Both the position numbers and the translations under genes were made by a program. Source: Suilimivivens sp964393865 (GTDB lineage: Bacteria; Bacillota; Clostridia; Lachnospirales; Lachnospiraceae). Taken from it: 64,000 bases of DNA. Positions 1 through 7,938 of this stretch are shown here, one piece after another. Below the pieces are notes generated by a model. It was not told the DNA's origin, made no database searches, and saw nothing but the letters and a program-made list of their open reading frames with translations. The DNA lies in assembly GCA_964393865.1 (NCBI GenBank), contig CAYMUW010000004.1:1-64000 (forward strand), given 5' to 3'. The first letter of the stretch is position 1. Each line of letters opens with the position of its first letter.

Positions 1-733
1 ATGCCATGCCGTACTTCTGATCCTCTGTCTCGAAGCAGTCACCGAACAGCTTCTCTTCAATTACAATTGCCTGATCCATTGATGCATCTAAGCCTTCATT
101 GATCGCTTTCTTGCAGTTGCGAACCGCAATGGGAGCGTTCTTGGCAATGCCTGCTGCCATCTTCTCTGCTGCGGGCATTAATTCTTCCTGTGTATATACG
201 GCATTTACAAGGCCGATTCTGTACGCCTCGTCAGCCTTAATGTTTCTTGCTGTATAAATCATCTGCTTAGCCATACCAACGCCTACCAGACGGGCAAGTC
301 TCTGAGTTCCGCCAAAACCGGGTGTGATTCCAAGGCCAACCTCAGGCTGTCCGAACACTGCATTGTCAGAACAAATTCTGATATCGCAGCTCATGGAAAT
401 CTCACAGCCGCCGCCAAGTGCAAAGCCGTTGATTGCAGCAATAACAGGAATCGGGAATGTTTCCAGCTTGCGGAATACATCATTTCCCTTCTTTCCGAAA
501 GCTTCGCCCTCTGTCTTGGTAAGTGTGCTCATCTCACCGATATCCGCACCGGCTACGAAGGACTTCTGTCCTGCACCTGTTAAAATGAGACATCTTACTT
601 CATCAAGGTTTACTGCATCCAGGGTCTTGTCCAGTTCTTCAAGAACCTGAGAGTTCAAGGCATTTAATGCTTTTTCACGGCTGATGGTAATAATGCCATA
701 TGCGCCTTTTTGTTCGTATACGATAAATTCCAT
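1..733 (-). CDS. crt: crotonase / 3-hydroxybutyryl-CoA dehydratase, 3' end cut by window edge
   Basis: Enoyl-CoA hydratase/isomerase family. Of a usual length near 260 residues, 244 codons are visible; the frame is still open at base 1. Oxyanion-hole segments are AGADIGEM (about 61-68) and NGFALGGGCE (102-111). The two catalytic glutamates of the family correspond to E111 and the E of GQPEVGLG (about 131). The enzyme dehydrates 3-hydroxybutyryl-CoA to crotonyl-CoA in the cytosol. The start ATG at 733 has AAGGAG just upstream. The thiolase gene lies 176 bases upstream on the same strand, the usual order of the clostridial butyrate cluster, so hbd, bcd and etf genes may follow beyond the left edge (inference). 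Confidence 0.93.
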   Translation of the reverse strand, partial: MEFIVYEQKGAYGIITISREKALNALNSQVLEELDKTLDAVNLDEVRCLILTGAGQKSFVAGADIGEMSTLTKTEGEAFGKKGNDVFRKLETFPIPVIAAINGFALGGGCEISMSCDIRICSDNAVFGQPEVGLGITPGFGGTQRLARLVGVGMAKQMIYTARNIKADEAYRIGLVNAVYTQEELMPAAEKMAAGIAKNAPIAVRNCKKAINEGLDASMDQAIVIEEKLFGDCFETEDQKYGMA

Positions 734-815
734 TTTCGTAACTCCTTTTCTTTATATTTTAATTTGTATAAGACTACCGAAGAACAGCTCTCTGGAACCT
801 CTCCCGTTACGCACG

Positions 816-843
816 GAAGAATGGCTCTCTGGAGCCATTCTTC
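816..843. repeat. perfect 12-bp stem-loop between thlA and crt
   Basis: GAAGAATGGCTC and its exact complement GAGCCATTCTTC are separated by TCTG. There is no T-run on either side, so it does not look like a simple terminator. It sits just after a larger hairpin (846-905) in the thlA-crt gap and may stabilise or process the transcript. Confidence 0.6.
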
Positions 844-845
844 TT

Positions 846-905
846 ACACGAAACATAGAACTTCTTAGGCGGTGTCTTTGACCGCCTTAGAAGTTCTTTT
901 CGTGT
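846..905 (-). terminator. long hairpin downstream of thlA
   Basis: A two-part stem pairs 846-853 with 898-905 and 857-872 with 882-897 (one mismatch in 16), with a three-base bulge. It begins 5 bases after the thlA stop. On the minus strand no clean T-run follows, so it could be a partial terminator, or a processing or stability element that sets thlA above crt. Confidence 0.5.
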
Positions 906-909
906 TTGG

Positions 910-2094
910 TTAGTCTTCAATTTTAACGATCGTAGAACATCCCATACCACCGCCAATACACAGAGTAGCAAGACCGGTCTTAGCGCCCCTTGCCTGCATC
1001 TCATGAAGCAGTGTTACAAGGATACGGCAGCCTGAAGCTCCCACAGGATGTCCAAGTGCAATAGCACCGCCGTTGGGATTGAGCTGCTTATCAACATCAA
1101 TACCAAGCTCCTTACCTACTGCTACGGACTGAGCTGCAAATGCTTCGTTTGCTTCGATGATATCGAAATCCTCGATCTTCATACCGGTCTTAGCCAGAAC
1201 CTTCCTAGTGGAGGCAACAGGACCGATACCCATTACCTCAGGTCTTACACCTGCAAGAGCGCCTGCTACGAAGGTAGCCATAGGCTTAACACCTAATTCC
1301 TTAGCCTTTTCTTCGCTCATAACGACAATTGCCGCAGCACCGTCATTGATACCGGAAGCATTTCCAGCTGTAACAAATCCGTCAGGATTGATAGGGCGAA
1401 GCTTTGCAAGGCCTTCAATGGTAGAACCTGCACGAGGCCCCTCATCAACCTTGAACTCGATCACTTCTTTTTTCTTCTTAACCATAACAGGTACGATCTC
1501 AGCGTCAAATGCGCCTGACTTCTGAGCTGCCTCTGCCTTTTGCTGGCTCTTTAATGCAAACTCATCCAGCTCTTCTCTGGTAAGTCCCCATTCTCTGCAG
1601 ATATTATCTGCCGTTTTAATCATGTGATAGTCATTGAATGCATCCCAAAGAGCATCCTTAATCATGGTATCAACCAAAGTACCATTGTTCATTCTATATC
1701 CGTAACGTGCCTGAGGAATTGCATAAGGAGCCATGGACATATTCTCCATACCGCCTGCAACAACAATATCTGCATCCCCTGCCATAATCATCTGAGCTGC
1801 CTGATTTACACAGTTAAGACCTGAACCGCAAACTACGTTCATGGTAACAGCGGGTACCTCGATAGGTAAACCTGCTTTGATGGAAGCCTGACGAGCCACA
1901 TTCTGTCCCTGTCCTGCCTGAATAACACATCCCATATATACCTGATCTACTGCTTCAGGAGCAACTCCCGCTCTGTTAAGAGCCTCCTTGATAACGATTG
2001 CACCTAGCTCAGCTGCAGGTGTTGTGCTAAGCGTGCCGCCCATGGTACCGATTGCAGTACGACAAGCGCCGGCCAAAACTACTTTCTTTGCCAT
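910..2094 (-). CDS. thlA: acetyl-CoA C-acetyltransferase (thiolase)
   Basis: 394 residues, the full length of a biosynthetic thiolase. The acylated cysteine is C89 in NVVCGSGLNC. The C-terminal motifs NPNGGAIALGHPVGASG (catalytic His) and CIGGGMGC (second Cys) are intact. It condenses two acetyl-CoA to acetoacetyl-CoA, the first step toward butyrate, in the cytosol. The start ATG at 2094 follows GGAGG with good spacing. A consensus-like promoter lies at 2179-2207. The neighbour crt acts two steps later in the same pathway. Confidence 0.96.
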   Translation of the reverse strand: MAKKVVLAGACRTAIGTMGGTLSTTPAAELGAIVIKEALNRAGVAPEAVDQVYMGCVIQAGQGQNVARQASIKAGLPIEVPAVTMNVVCGSGLNCVNQAAQMIMAGDADIVVAGGMENMSMAPYAIPQARYGYRMNNGTLVDTMIKDALWDAFNDYHMIKTADNICREWGLTREELDEFALKSQQKAEAAQKSGAFDAEIVPVMVKKKKEVIEFKVDEGPRAGSTIEGLAKLRPINPDGFVTAGNASGINDGAAAIVVMSEEKAKELGVKPMATFVAGALAGVRPEVMGIGPVASTRKVLAKTGMKIEDFDIIEANEAFAAQSVAVGKELGIDVDKQLNPNGGAIALGHPVGASGCRILVTLLHEMQARGAKTGLATLCIGGGMGCSTIVKIED

Positions 2095-2178
2095 TGTTTC
2101 ATTCCTCCATTTAGTTTAATCACTCATATTTTCAAGGTTTGCAACGATTGTTAATTTTTTATCATTGCCACGTTTTTC

Positions 2179-2207
2179 ATTATAACATAGCAGGTTTGTT
2201 TTTGCAA
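2179..2207 (-). promoter_or_regulatory. promoter of thlA
   Basis: On the minus strand, TTGCAA (2202-2207) and TATAAT (2179-2184) are separated by 17 bases. This places transcription about 80 bases before the thlA start codon. Confidence 0.7.
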
Positions 2208-2225
2208 TGACATTCCTGTTTTTAT

Positions 2226-3089
2226 CTAATAAAATAGTTGTGCGATCGGAGATGTTTCATCAATAATCAGGGTTTTATTGTCACCCGTCATAGTCGCCTT
2301 TGCCGCATCCAAAGAACGAAGGAACAGGTAAAACTCCGCCTTATCCGGATCGTTGTAGGCCTCTCCCAGAATACGCATATACTCAGCCTCACCCTTTGCC
2401 ACAATTTCAGCCGCCTGTGCGTCCGCTTCAGACTGCATCACGATAATCTCGGCATTCGTGTTATTGGCAATCTCCTTTGCTTCCTCCTCGCCTTCCGCCT
2501 GATAGGTTGCCGCAATATTGTTCCTCTCGGAAATCATACGCTCATAGACCGCATTTTTGTTTTCATCAGGCAAATCCAGAGATTTTGTTTCCACTGCAAG
2601 CAGCGTAATACCGTACTGAACCAGCGTGTCGCCTATATTGTCCTGTATAGCCTGTGCCAGCTCGCCGTCACGTCCGCTGATTACTTCCTCCTGACTCAAA
2701 CTGCTGATTACGTTTTTCAGACTGTTATACACAATGGTGTCAATTCTGTATTCCGCATTACTTTTTTGTGCGCTCAGGGTCTGCGTATACTTGTACGGAT
2801 CGTCGATCCTCCACAAAACAAAGCAGTCTGCGATCATGGACTTTTTGTCCTTAGTCATGACGTCACTTACCGCCAGATCATATAAGAGAACCTCCTTCTC
2901 TATCTTTTCCGCAGTCTGTATAAACGGAATCTTCACGCTTAAGCCTGATTCCTCTCTGATGCTTTCAATTCTTCCGAACTGTTTGATAACGGTATACTCA
3001 TCAGGATAGGTAACCACAACTGCCGAATTTATAAATATGAACGCAAGCAATATCACTGCGATAACTGTAATCCACACTTTTTTCTTCAT
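2226..3089 (-). CDS. hflC: SPFH/band 7 membrane protein HflC
   Basis: 287 residues: one N-terminal membrane anchor (about residues 5-25), then an SPFH/prohibitin domain beginning VVVTYPDEYTVIKQFGRI, then an Ala/Glu-rich coiled coil (EGEEEAKEI to AAEIVAKGEAEYMRIL). HflC pairs with HflK to form a large membrane assembly that, in known bacteria, encloses and restrains FtsH. The gene follows hflK by 64 bases and must share its transcript. The upstream Mn2+-type riboswitch therefore probably controls both genes. Confidence 0.9.
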   Translation of the reverse strand: MKKKVWITVIAVILLAFIFINSAVVVTYPDEYTVIKQFGRIESIREESGLSVKIPFIQTAEKIEKEVLLYDLAVSDVMTKDKKSMIADCFVLWRIDDPYKYTQTLSAQKSNAEYRIDTIVYNSLKNVISSLSQEEVISGRDGELAQAIQDNIGDTLVQYGITLLAVETKSLDLPDENKNAVYERMISERNNIAATYQAEGEEEAKEIANNTNAEIIVMQSEADAQAAEIVAKGEAEYMRILGEAYNDPDKAEFYLFLRSLDAAKATMTGDNKTLIIDETSPIAQLFY

Positions 3090-3153
3090 ATCTTGTTTCC
3101 TCTCTTCCTATAACGGCCTTTCATTCATGCCGTCTTCCTTTCGCCTTCTGCCC

Positions 3154-4203
3154 TTAATCTTCCGTGCTGCCCGCACTCTGGCCGGTTGTGCTTTCGCTAC
3201 CGTTTACTGAAGATGCCTTTTGACCATCATCCGAATCCTGCTCCGCTCCGAAATCCACAAAGGATTCCAGCGGCAGCATAGTCTGGGTGGTTCCGTCGCT
3301 CTTTTCGATAATCACCTTCATATCGGGAAGTATTTCCTCCATGGTTTCATAGAACATTCTCTGCTTGGTAATCAGCGGATACTTCTGATATTCCGCATAA
3401 AGCTCATTTAATCTTGCCACCTGTCCTTTTGCCTCGTTCACACGCTCCTCGGCCTGTGCCTGTGCCATTTTTACCGTCTCATCAGCTGCTGCACGAGCGG
3501 CGGGGATATCCTCATTTCTCTTCTGGTTGGCCTTGTTGATGGAGGTTTCCTTCCCCTGCTTGGCATTTTCCACGTTCTTAAAGGCATTGATTACCTCCTG
3601 GGTAGGAGGCTCCGCATCCTGTATGGTAATATTCACCAGCTGGATACCAATATCCTCCTGTTCCAAACGCACCATAATCTTTTCCTTGATGGACGCCTGT
3701 ATCTCGTTCTTCCCGGTGGTGATTACACTGTCCACATCGTACAGGCCAATGGTATCCCTGATATAGCTCTGGGTCAGCATCTTTAAAATATCCACAGGCT
3801 GCTCCGAGGAATACAGGTATTTGATAGGATCGGTAACCTTATACTCCACATAAAAATCCACATTTACAAAATTATAGTCCCGGGTAATCATAAAGGACTC
3901 CGTATCCACCGACTCATTACTGTCAGTCCTGTATCCCAGAGGGAAACCGTTAATCGTCTTCGGCACCTTGGTAAGCCCTTGAATATACGGCAGTTTAAAA
4001 TGAATACCGGACTCCTCCACAATTTTCGGTACACCAAAGGTTGTAACCACGGCATACTCGTTCTCTTTTAAGGAGTAAACACTTCCGGCAAACAGATAGA
4101 CAGCTGCCAGAACCACCACAATAATCCCTACTGATTTTCCGAGCTTTACCCCAAACCTTTTCGGCTCCTTTTGTTCATAGATGTTACTTTTTTTTGCAAA
4201 CAT
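3154..4203 (-). CDS. hflK: SPFH/band 7 membrane protein HflK
   Basis: 349 residues: a short cytosolic N-terminus, one membrane segment (about 27-47), an SPFH domain (SLKENEYAVVTTFGVPKIVEESG onward, in part), a long coiled coil rich in Ala/Glu/Lys (about 215-275), and a low-complexity Ser/Gly/Asp tail. It is the partner of HflC. The start at 4203 is set by AAAGGAGG. Upstream lie, in transcription order, a strong promoter, a yybP-ykoY riboswitch with its terminator, and copy 1 of the 102-bp repeat. Control of SPFH genes by this riboswitch class is not something I know to be described. Confidence 0.9.
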   Translation of the reverse strand: MFAKKSNIYEQKEPKRFGVKLGKSVGIIVVVLAAVYLFAGSVYSLKENEYAVVTTFGVPKIVEESGIHFKLPYIQGLTKVPKTINGFPLGYRTDSNESVDTESFMITRDYNFVNVDFYVEYKVTDPIKYLYSSEQPVDILKMLTQSYIRDTIGLYDVDSVITTGKNEIQASIKEKIMVRLEQEDIGIQLVNITIQDAEPPTQEVINAFKNVENAKQGKETSINKANQKRNEDIPAARAAADETVKMAQAQAEERVNEAKGQVARLNELYAEYQKYPLITKQRMFYETMEEILPDMKVIIEKSDGTTQTMLPLESFVDFGAEQDSDDGQKASSVNGSESTTGQSAGSTED

Positions 4204-4280
4204 AACCTTTCCTCCTTTTTCGATAGTTGCGTGTGCCGCATCCTTGGTTTAAGAATTGTGTAACAAGCCTTTCCTATTTA

Positions 4281-4382
4281 AACCAGACGAAACACGCTTT
4301 GTGAGTTTCGCTGGTTATCGCAGCAGTCGCTGAGTGAACATGCAAGCATGTTCGTTCAGCTCGTTGCTCGCGTAAATAAAAA
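4281..4382 (-). repeat. 102-bp two-hairpin dispersed repeat, copy 1
   Basis: It differs from copy 2 (18751-18852) at 3 positions and from copy 3 (47132-47232) at about 8-10. Hairpin A is AACCAG(A)CGAAAC with GTTTCGCTGGTT. Hairpin B is centred on GAACATGCAAGCATGTTC with longer imperfect arms. All three copies have the same orientation relative to the downstream gene and begin in the T-run of an intrinsic terminator. Here the terminator belongs to the riboswitch in the hflK leader. Confidence 0.9.
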
Positions 4383-4507
4383 GACCTTTATCGCGGCTCA
4401 CGCTGCGATAAAAGTCTTGCTACAGTTCTTCTGACTTGAAACGGATGCTTCCATCGTCTTGACGTTTCAAATATATCCTATTGGGATATCAGCTACTCCC
4501 TTTTATC
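4376..4507 (-). promoter_or_regulatory. yybP-ykoY family (Mn2+) riboswitch with terminator, upstream of hflK-hflC
   Basis: The minus strand shows the family layout. A P1 5' strand AAAAGGGAGTAGC is followed by a P2 hairpin (GATATCC/GGATATA). A P3 helix TTGAAACG/CGTTTCAA then encloses CGTCAA and a GATG-GAAG-CATC hairpin, with the conserved CCG following. A small hairpin and the 3' strand TAGCAAGACTTTT close the aptamer. The 3' P1 strand also forms the 5' arm of a terminator (AAGACTTTTATCGC with GCGATAAAGGTCTT, then TTTTTATTT). Ligand-stabilised P1 should block termination, so an ON switch is inferred. Known members sense Mn2+ and usually control Mn exporters. Confidence 0.85.
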
Positions 4508-4517
4508 TGTTGAAATG

Positions 4518-4546
4518 ATACTATCACATTGTTAATTAATTGTCAA
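4518..4546 (-). promoter_or_regulatory. promoter of the riboswitch-hflK-hflC transcript
   Basis: TTGACA (4541-4546) and TAGTAT (4518-4523) lie on the minus strand with a 17-base spacer. The promoter lies just past the lacI stop, and the start falls a few bases before the aptamer. Confidence 0.8.
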
Positions 4547-4558
4547 TATCTTTTTCAA

Positions 4559-5572
4559 TCATTTTTCCAGCTTTCTCACCGATTTTCCCGGAAGCACTTT
4601 TCCCTGAACCATCAGCTGTTCCGCAGGAATGGAACCGTCACATTCTATCTGATCGATCAGCTTGTTTGCAAGCATTTCGCCCATCCTTGCAGAGTCCTGC
4701 TCCAATGTGGTCAGCTCCGGCGAAAAAGCCTTTGCCAAAGGTATTCCGTCATATCCCGCAACGGAAATATCCTGCGGAATGGAAAGCTTCCGCTCATAAA
4801 TACTGCCAATCCCTCCCAGTGCGGAGAAATCATTGGGGTAAATAATACATGTGGGCGGATCGGGAAGCTCCAAAAGCTCCTTTGTCAGCTCCGCCGCTCT
4901 GCGGTAATTTAAATATTCTCCCGCTTTTACATACTCACCCGGAACGGAAAGTCCCAGCTCCGACATTGTTTTGTAATAGCTTGCAACACGCATCTGCGTA
5001 ATGGTACACTGCTCGCCATGTATATAGGCTATTTTCCGGTGTCCCATATTGTAAATATAGGTGACCAAATCCTTCATTCCCTGATTATAATCAAAGCAGA
5101 CAGAAGTTTTGCCCTTAAAAATATGGTCTAAAAGCACCATGGGAATATCACTTCGCAAAAGCTCCACGACCTCCGGGTCCTGATACTGTACATAAGCCAC
5201 CAACACGCCGTCCATGCCCCGATATCGGCAGTGCTCCAGATAAGTCATGCTGTGATCCCCAACCTCTTTGTTGAGAAACAGAATTTCATAGCCTCTCTTT
5301 TCCACTGCCACCTTAAAGGCATTCACCACATGGGAAAAGAACTCGTCCGTCAATACCTTTCCATTCTTTCCCGAAAAAAGAACCCCGATGCTGTGGCTCC
5401 TCTTGGTTCGCAAAGTCCTGGCAGTTGCATTGGGAAAGTATCCCAATCTCTCCGCCGCTTCCCTGATCCTCCGCTTTGTCTCTTCTCCGATATCGCTTTT
5501 GTCATTCATAGCCTTGCTGACTGTGGCCGTAGACACGCTGCAATACCTGGCTATTTCCTTTATTGAAACCAT
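4559..5572 (-). CDS. LacI family transcriptional regulator
   Basis: 337 residues. The N-terminal LacI helix-turn-helix and hinge are clear (IKEIARYCSVSTATVSKAMN, then RLGYFPNATARTLR), followed by a periplasmic-binding-protein-like sensor domain. The start at 5572 has AGGGGGCGGGAG upstream. It is a single gene with its own promoter (5614-5642). An ACAGCTGT palindrome lies between that promoter and the start. No sugar-uptake genes are adjacent and the divergent neighbour is an M23 peptidase, so the regulon cannot be told. Confidence 0.9.
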   Translation of the reverse strand: MVSIKEIARYCSVSTATVSKAMNDKSDIGEETKRRIREAAERLGYFPNATARTLRTKRSHSIGVLFSGKNGKVLTDEFFSHVVNAFKVAVEKRGYEILFLNKEVGDHSMTYLEHCRYRGMDGVLVAYVQYQDPEVVELLRSDIPMVLLDHIFKGKTSVCFDYNQGMKDLVTYIYNMGHRKIAYIHGEQCTITQMRVASYYKTMSELGLSVPGEYVKAGEYLNYRRAAELTKELLELPDPPTCIIYPNDFSALGGIGSIYERKLSIPQDISVAGYDGIPLAKAFSPELTTLEQDSARMGEMLANKLIDQIECDGSIPAEQLMVQGKVLPGKSVRKLEK

Positions 5573-5613
5573 TACTCCCGCCCCCTATACACTTTTCACA
5601 GCTGTTTTAGCTT

Positions 5614-5642
5614 ATTATCCTCTTTACAAGGTAATTTTTCAA
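5614..5642 (-). promoter_or_regulatory. promoter of the lacI-type gene
   Basis: TTGAAA (5637-5642) and GATAAT (5614-5619) lie on the minus strand with a 17-base spacer. The palindrome ACAGCTGT at 5598-5605, between promoter and ribosome site, is a possible autoregulatory operator (weak). Confidence 0.6.
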
Positions 5643-5690
5643 CCGTCATTTTCATATATTTTCTTAACCGTCTTATCTGTGGTGTATTAC

Positions 5691-6767
5691 ATGAAATCTG
5701 TTCGTCATCAGTTATCCATTCTCATTTTCCTCCTTCTGCTCTGTGCCGTTTGCCTGCTTATCAGATACAGATCAAAGGACACCGCCTCTGGGCCTTCCGG
5801 TGAAGAAGCTGTTGAAGTAGTCTCCGGTACCGACGGGGATTACATTAAATGGGTGGATTTCAATGTGAGCTATGAAGCGCTTTGCACCGCCTATGATCTG
5901 GATGTGGAAAGCTATGACTCCCCGGTGCATCTTCATTGGATTGAGCTGCTCGCCTACGCCGGGGCCAAAAGCGGTGGAAGCTTTGATAAGGGAAGCATTT
6001 CTCTAATCAAAAAGCTGGCATCTGAGCTTTCCGCTGAGGAAACCACTCTGGAAGAGCTGACCGCCGACATGAAATATTATGACTATTACTATGAAGCCTA
6101 CGAAGCCGTTCTGGGCGGAATGGTGGGCGAATATGAAATTCAGCAGGAGGATGATGCAGGAGAGCTGGTATGGAAAAAGGTCTATGGTCTCAAGTCCTTT
6201 TCTCCTGTGGCAAAGGGTTTTGAATACAGTGATTACGACGATTTCGGTTCCTCACGGAGCTATGGATATAAAAGGCAGCATTTGGGACATGATATGATGG
6301 GGCAGATTGGTACGCCCATCATCGCAGTCGAATCCGGCTATGTGGAAGCCCTTGGCTGGAACCAGTACGGCGGCTGGCGCATCGGTATCCGCAGCTTCGA
6401 CGGCAAACGCTACTATTACTACGCCCATCTGCGCCAGAATTTCCCCTATGCCCTAGACCTGAAGGAAGGCAGCGTCGTGACCGCCGGAGACGTAATCGGC
6501 TATATGGGGCATACCGGGTACAGCACTGTGGAAAATACCAACAACATTGACACGGTACATCTTCACTGGGGATTACAGCTTATTTTTGACGAATCCCAGA
6601 AGGAAGGAAACAATGAAATCTGGATTGACTGTTATGCGCTGACCCGCTTTCTGTATAAAAACAGATCCTTCACTGAAAAGAATCAGGAAACCAAGGAATG
6701 GTTCCGCCATTTTCAGATGAGAGATCCTGCTGTTATCGAATATCAAAAGAAGCTTCGTACCGCCTGA
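5691..6767 (+). CDS. membrane-anchored M23 (LytM-type) peptidase
   Basis: 358 residues from ATG 5691. The reading frame is open farther upstream, but that part is antisense to the LacI gene. N-terminal hydrophobic anchor (about residues 7-23), a roughly 150-residue middle region of unknown fold, then the M23 domain. Zinc-ligand motifs are HLGHD (HxxxD) and HLH in TVHLHWGL, with the intervening GTPIIAVESGYVEALG and YYYYAHL typical of the fold. It is predicted to cut peptidoglycan cross-links outside the membrane. No strong Shine-Dalgarno is seen before this start, so the start is less certain than the function. Confidence 0.85.
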   Translation: MKSVRHQLSILIFLLLLCAVCLLIRYRSKDTASGPSGEEAVEVVSGTDGDYIKWVDFNVSYEALCTAYDLDVESYDSPVHLHWIELLAYAGAKSGGSFDKGSISLIKKLASELSAEETTLEELTADMKYYDYYYEAYEAVLGGMVGEYEIQQEDDAGELVWKKVYGLKSFSPVAKGFEYSDYDDFGSSRSYGYKRQHLGHDMMGQIGTPIIAVESGYVEALGWNQYGGWRIGIRSFDGKRYYYYAHLRQNFPYALDLKEGSVVTAGDVIGYMGHTGYSTVENTNNIDTVHLHWGLQLIFDESQKEGNNEIWIDCYALTRFLYKNRSFTEKNQETKEWFRHFQMRDPAVIEYQKKLRTA

Positions 6768-6810
6768 CGCTGCCCTTCCGCCATATAAATGACAGATGAG
6801 GCGCTGCGCA

Positions 6811-6882
6811 AACTCACTGCTTGTTTTTATACGCAACTCACTGCTTGTTTTTATACGCAACTCACTGCTTATCTTTGTACAC
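6811..6882. repeat. three tandem 24-bp repeats at the 3' end of the GT2-GtrA gene
   Basis: Units at 6811-6834, 6835-6858 (identical) and 6859-6882 (variant) are followed by a partial unit. On the minus strand each unit ends a short in-frame peptide with TGA. The real stop of the glycosyltransferase lies in the variant unit, so the two identical units appear to be duplications of the gene end beyond its stop. Confidence 0.8.
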
Positions 6883-7938
6883 AAACTCACGCTGAATCAC
6901 GAAGCTTAAGAAAAACAAAAGCACATCCACCGGAATCTTAACCAAAACCTCTGCGCCGCCAAATAAAGGATACAGCCTGCTCACCAGAACCGCTGACAAT
7001 CCCATCTGAACCACCGCCAAAAGAACATATTTTGGCAGTGTTGTTCTCACAGAGCTTTCACTTTGAAATACCACCTTGTAGTTCAAAGAATAATTGTAAA
7101 ACGCCGACAGTATCCGGGCTGCCACGGTAGCCGCCGGGATATAGGAAAGCTTTCCCCAGTCCATCTGTCGGAAAAGAAAACAAAACACCGAAAAAAGCAC
7201 CAAATCCACCACGCTGGAGGACAGCGAGGAAAAAAGGAACTTTCCGAATATCATATAGATCTTAACCGAATCCCTGATAGGATTGAAATGGCTTGTCTTG
7301 TTCTCTTCTATATATATGGTCTGGATAGGCACCTCCACAATGGGAACCTTACAGGTCTTGGTCTCAAGCAGCATGTTGGTCTCAAACTCAAACCGCTCGC
7401 CCTTTACCATTAAAAGCCTCTGCATAAACCCTGCCGGTATTCCTCTAAGCCCGGTCTGGGTATCGGACACGCTGATTCCTGTTAAATACTTCATCACCAC
7501 TCTGGTACATTTGTTGCCAAACTCCGAGCGGGCCGGCACATCCTCCCCTTCAAAGCATCTGCACCCTAAAATCAACGCATCCGGATGCTCTGCCAGTGCC
7601 CTGGCGCAAGAATAAATACAATCCGGCGTATGTTGACCATCTGAGTCAGCAGTTATCACGCCCGGCATTCCCGGAAATTCCTTCAGGCAGTAGTTAAAGG
7701 CCGTTTTCAGTGCACGTCCTTTTCCCTGATTCACCGCATGATGAAGCACCCTGCATCCGAAACGCTCCTCCGCTTCCTCAAAATAGTGCTCATAAGCCGC
7801 ACCGCTTCCATCATCAACAATTACGATCCTGGCAAACCCAGCCTTATCCAGGTCATCCAGCAGCCCCAACAGCTTTTCATCCGGCTCATAGGACGGAATC
7901 ACAATGGGGATTTCCTTTTTCACATCAATCTCTCGCAT
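6862..7938 (-). CDS. GT2 polyprenyl-phosphate glycosyltransferase fused to GtrA-like membrane domain
   Basis: 358 residues. The N-terminal 220 residues are a dolichyl-phosphate-mannose-synthase-like GT2 domain: IPIVIPSYEPDEKL, IVIVDDGSG, ADSDGQHTPD (metal site) and the SDTQTGLRGI loop. The C-terminal 130 residues hold four membrane segments of the GtrA type. It probably loads a sugar on undecaprenyl phosphate and helps flip it for envelope glycosylation. Its start overlaps the upstream polytopic protein gene by 14 bases, so they form a two-gene operon: sugar-lipid donor plus presumed membrane sugar transferase. Confidence 0.88.
   Translation of the reverse strand: MREIDVKKEIPIVIPSYEPDEKLLGLLDDLDKAGFARIVIVDDGSGAAYEHYFEEAEERFGCRVLHHAVNQGKGRALKTAFNYCLKEFPGMPGVITADSDGQHTPDCIYSCARALAEHPDALILGCRCFEGEDVPARSEFGNKCTRVVMKYLTGISVSDTQTGLRGIPAGFMQRLLMVKGERFEFETNMLLETKTCKVPIVEVPIQTIYIEENKTSHFNPIRDSVKIYMIFGKFLFSSLSSSVVDLVLFSVFCFLFRQMDWGKLSYIPAATVAARILSAFYNYSLNYKVVFQSESSVRTTLPKYVLLAVVQMGLSAVLVSRLYPLFGGAEVLVKIPVDVLLFFLSFVIQREFVYKDKQ

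Noticed and set aside
2238..2885. Plus-strand ORF of 215 codons within hflC
   Set aside because: It is fully antisense to a well-supported gene, has no ribosome site and shows no recognisable protein features.
5388..5690. N-terminal extension of the M23 peptidase
   Set aside because: It is antisense to the LacI gene, and the hydrophobic anchor with a natural start begins at 5691.
6811..6882. CRISPR array
   Set aside because: The units are directly adjacent with no spacers and lie at a gene end; no cas genes are present.
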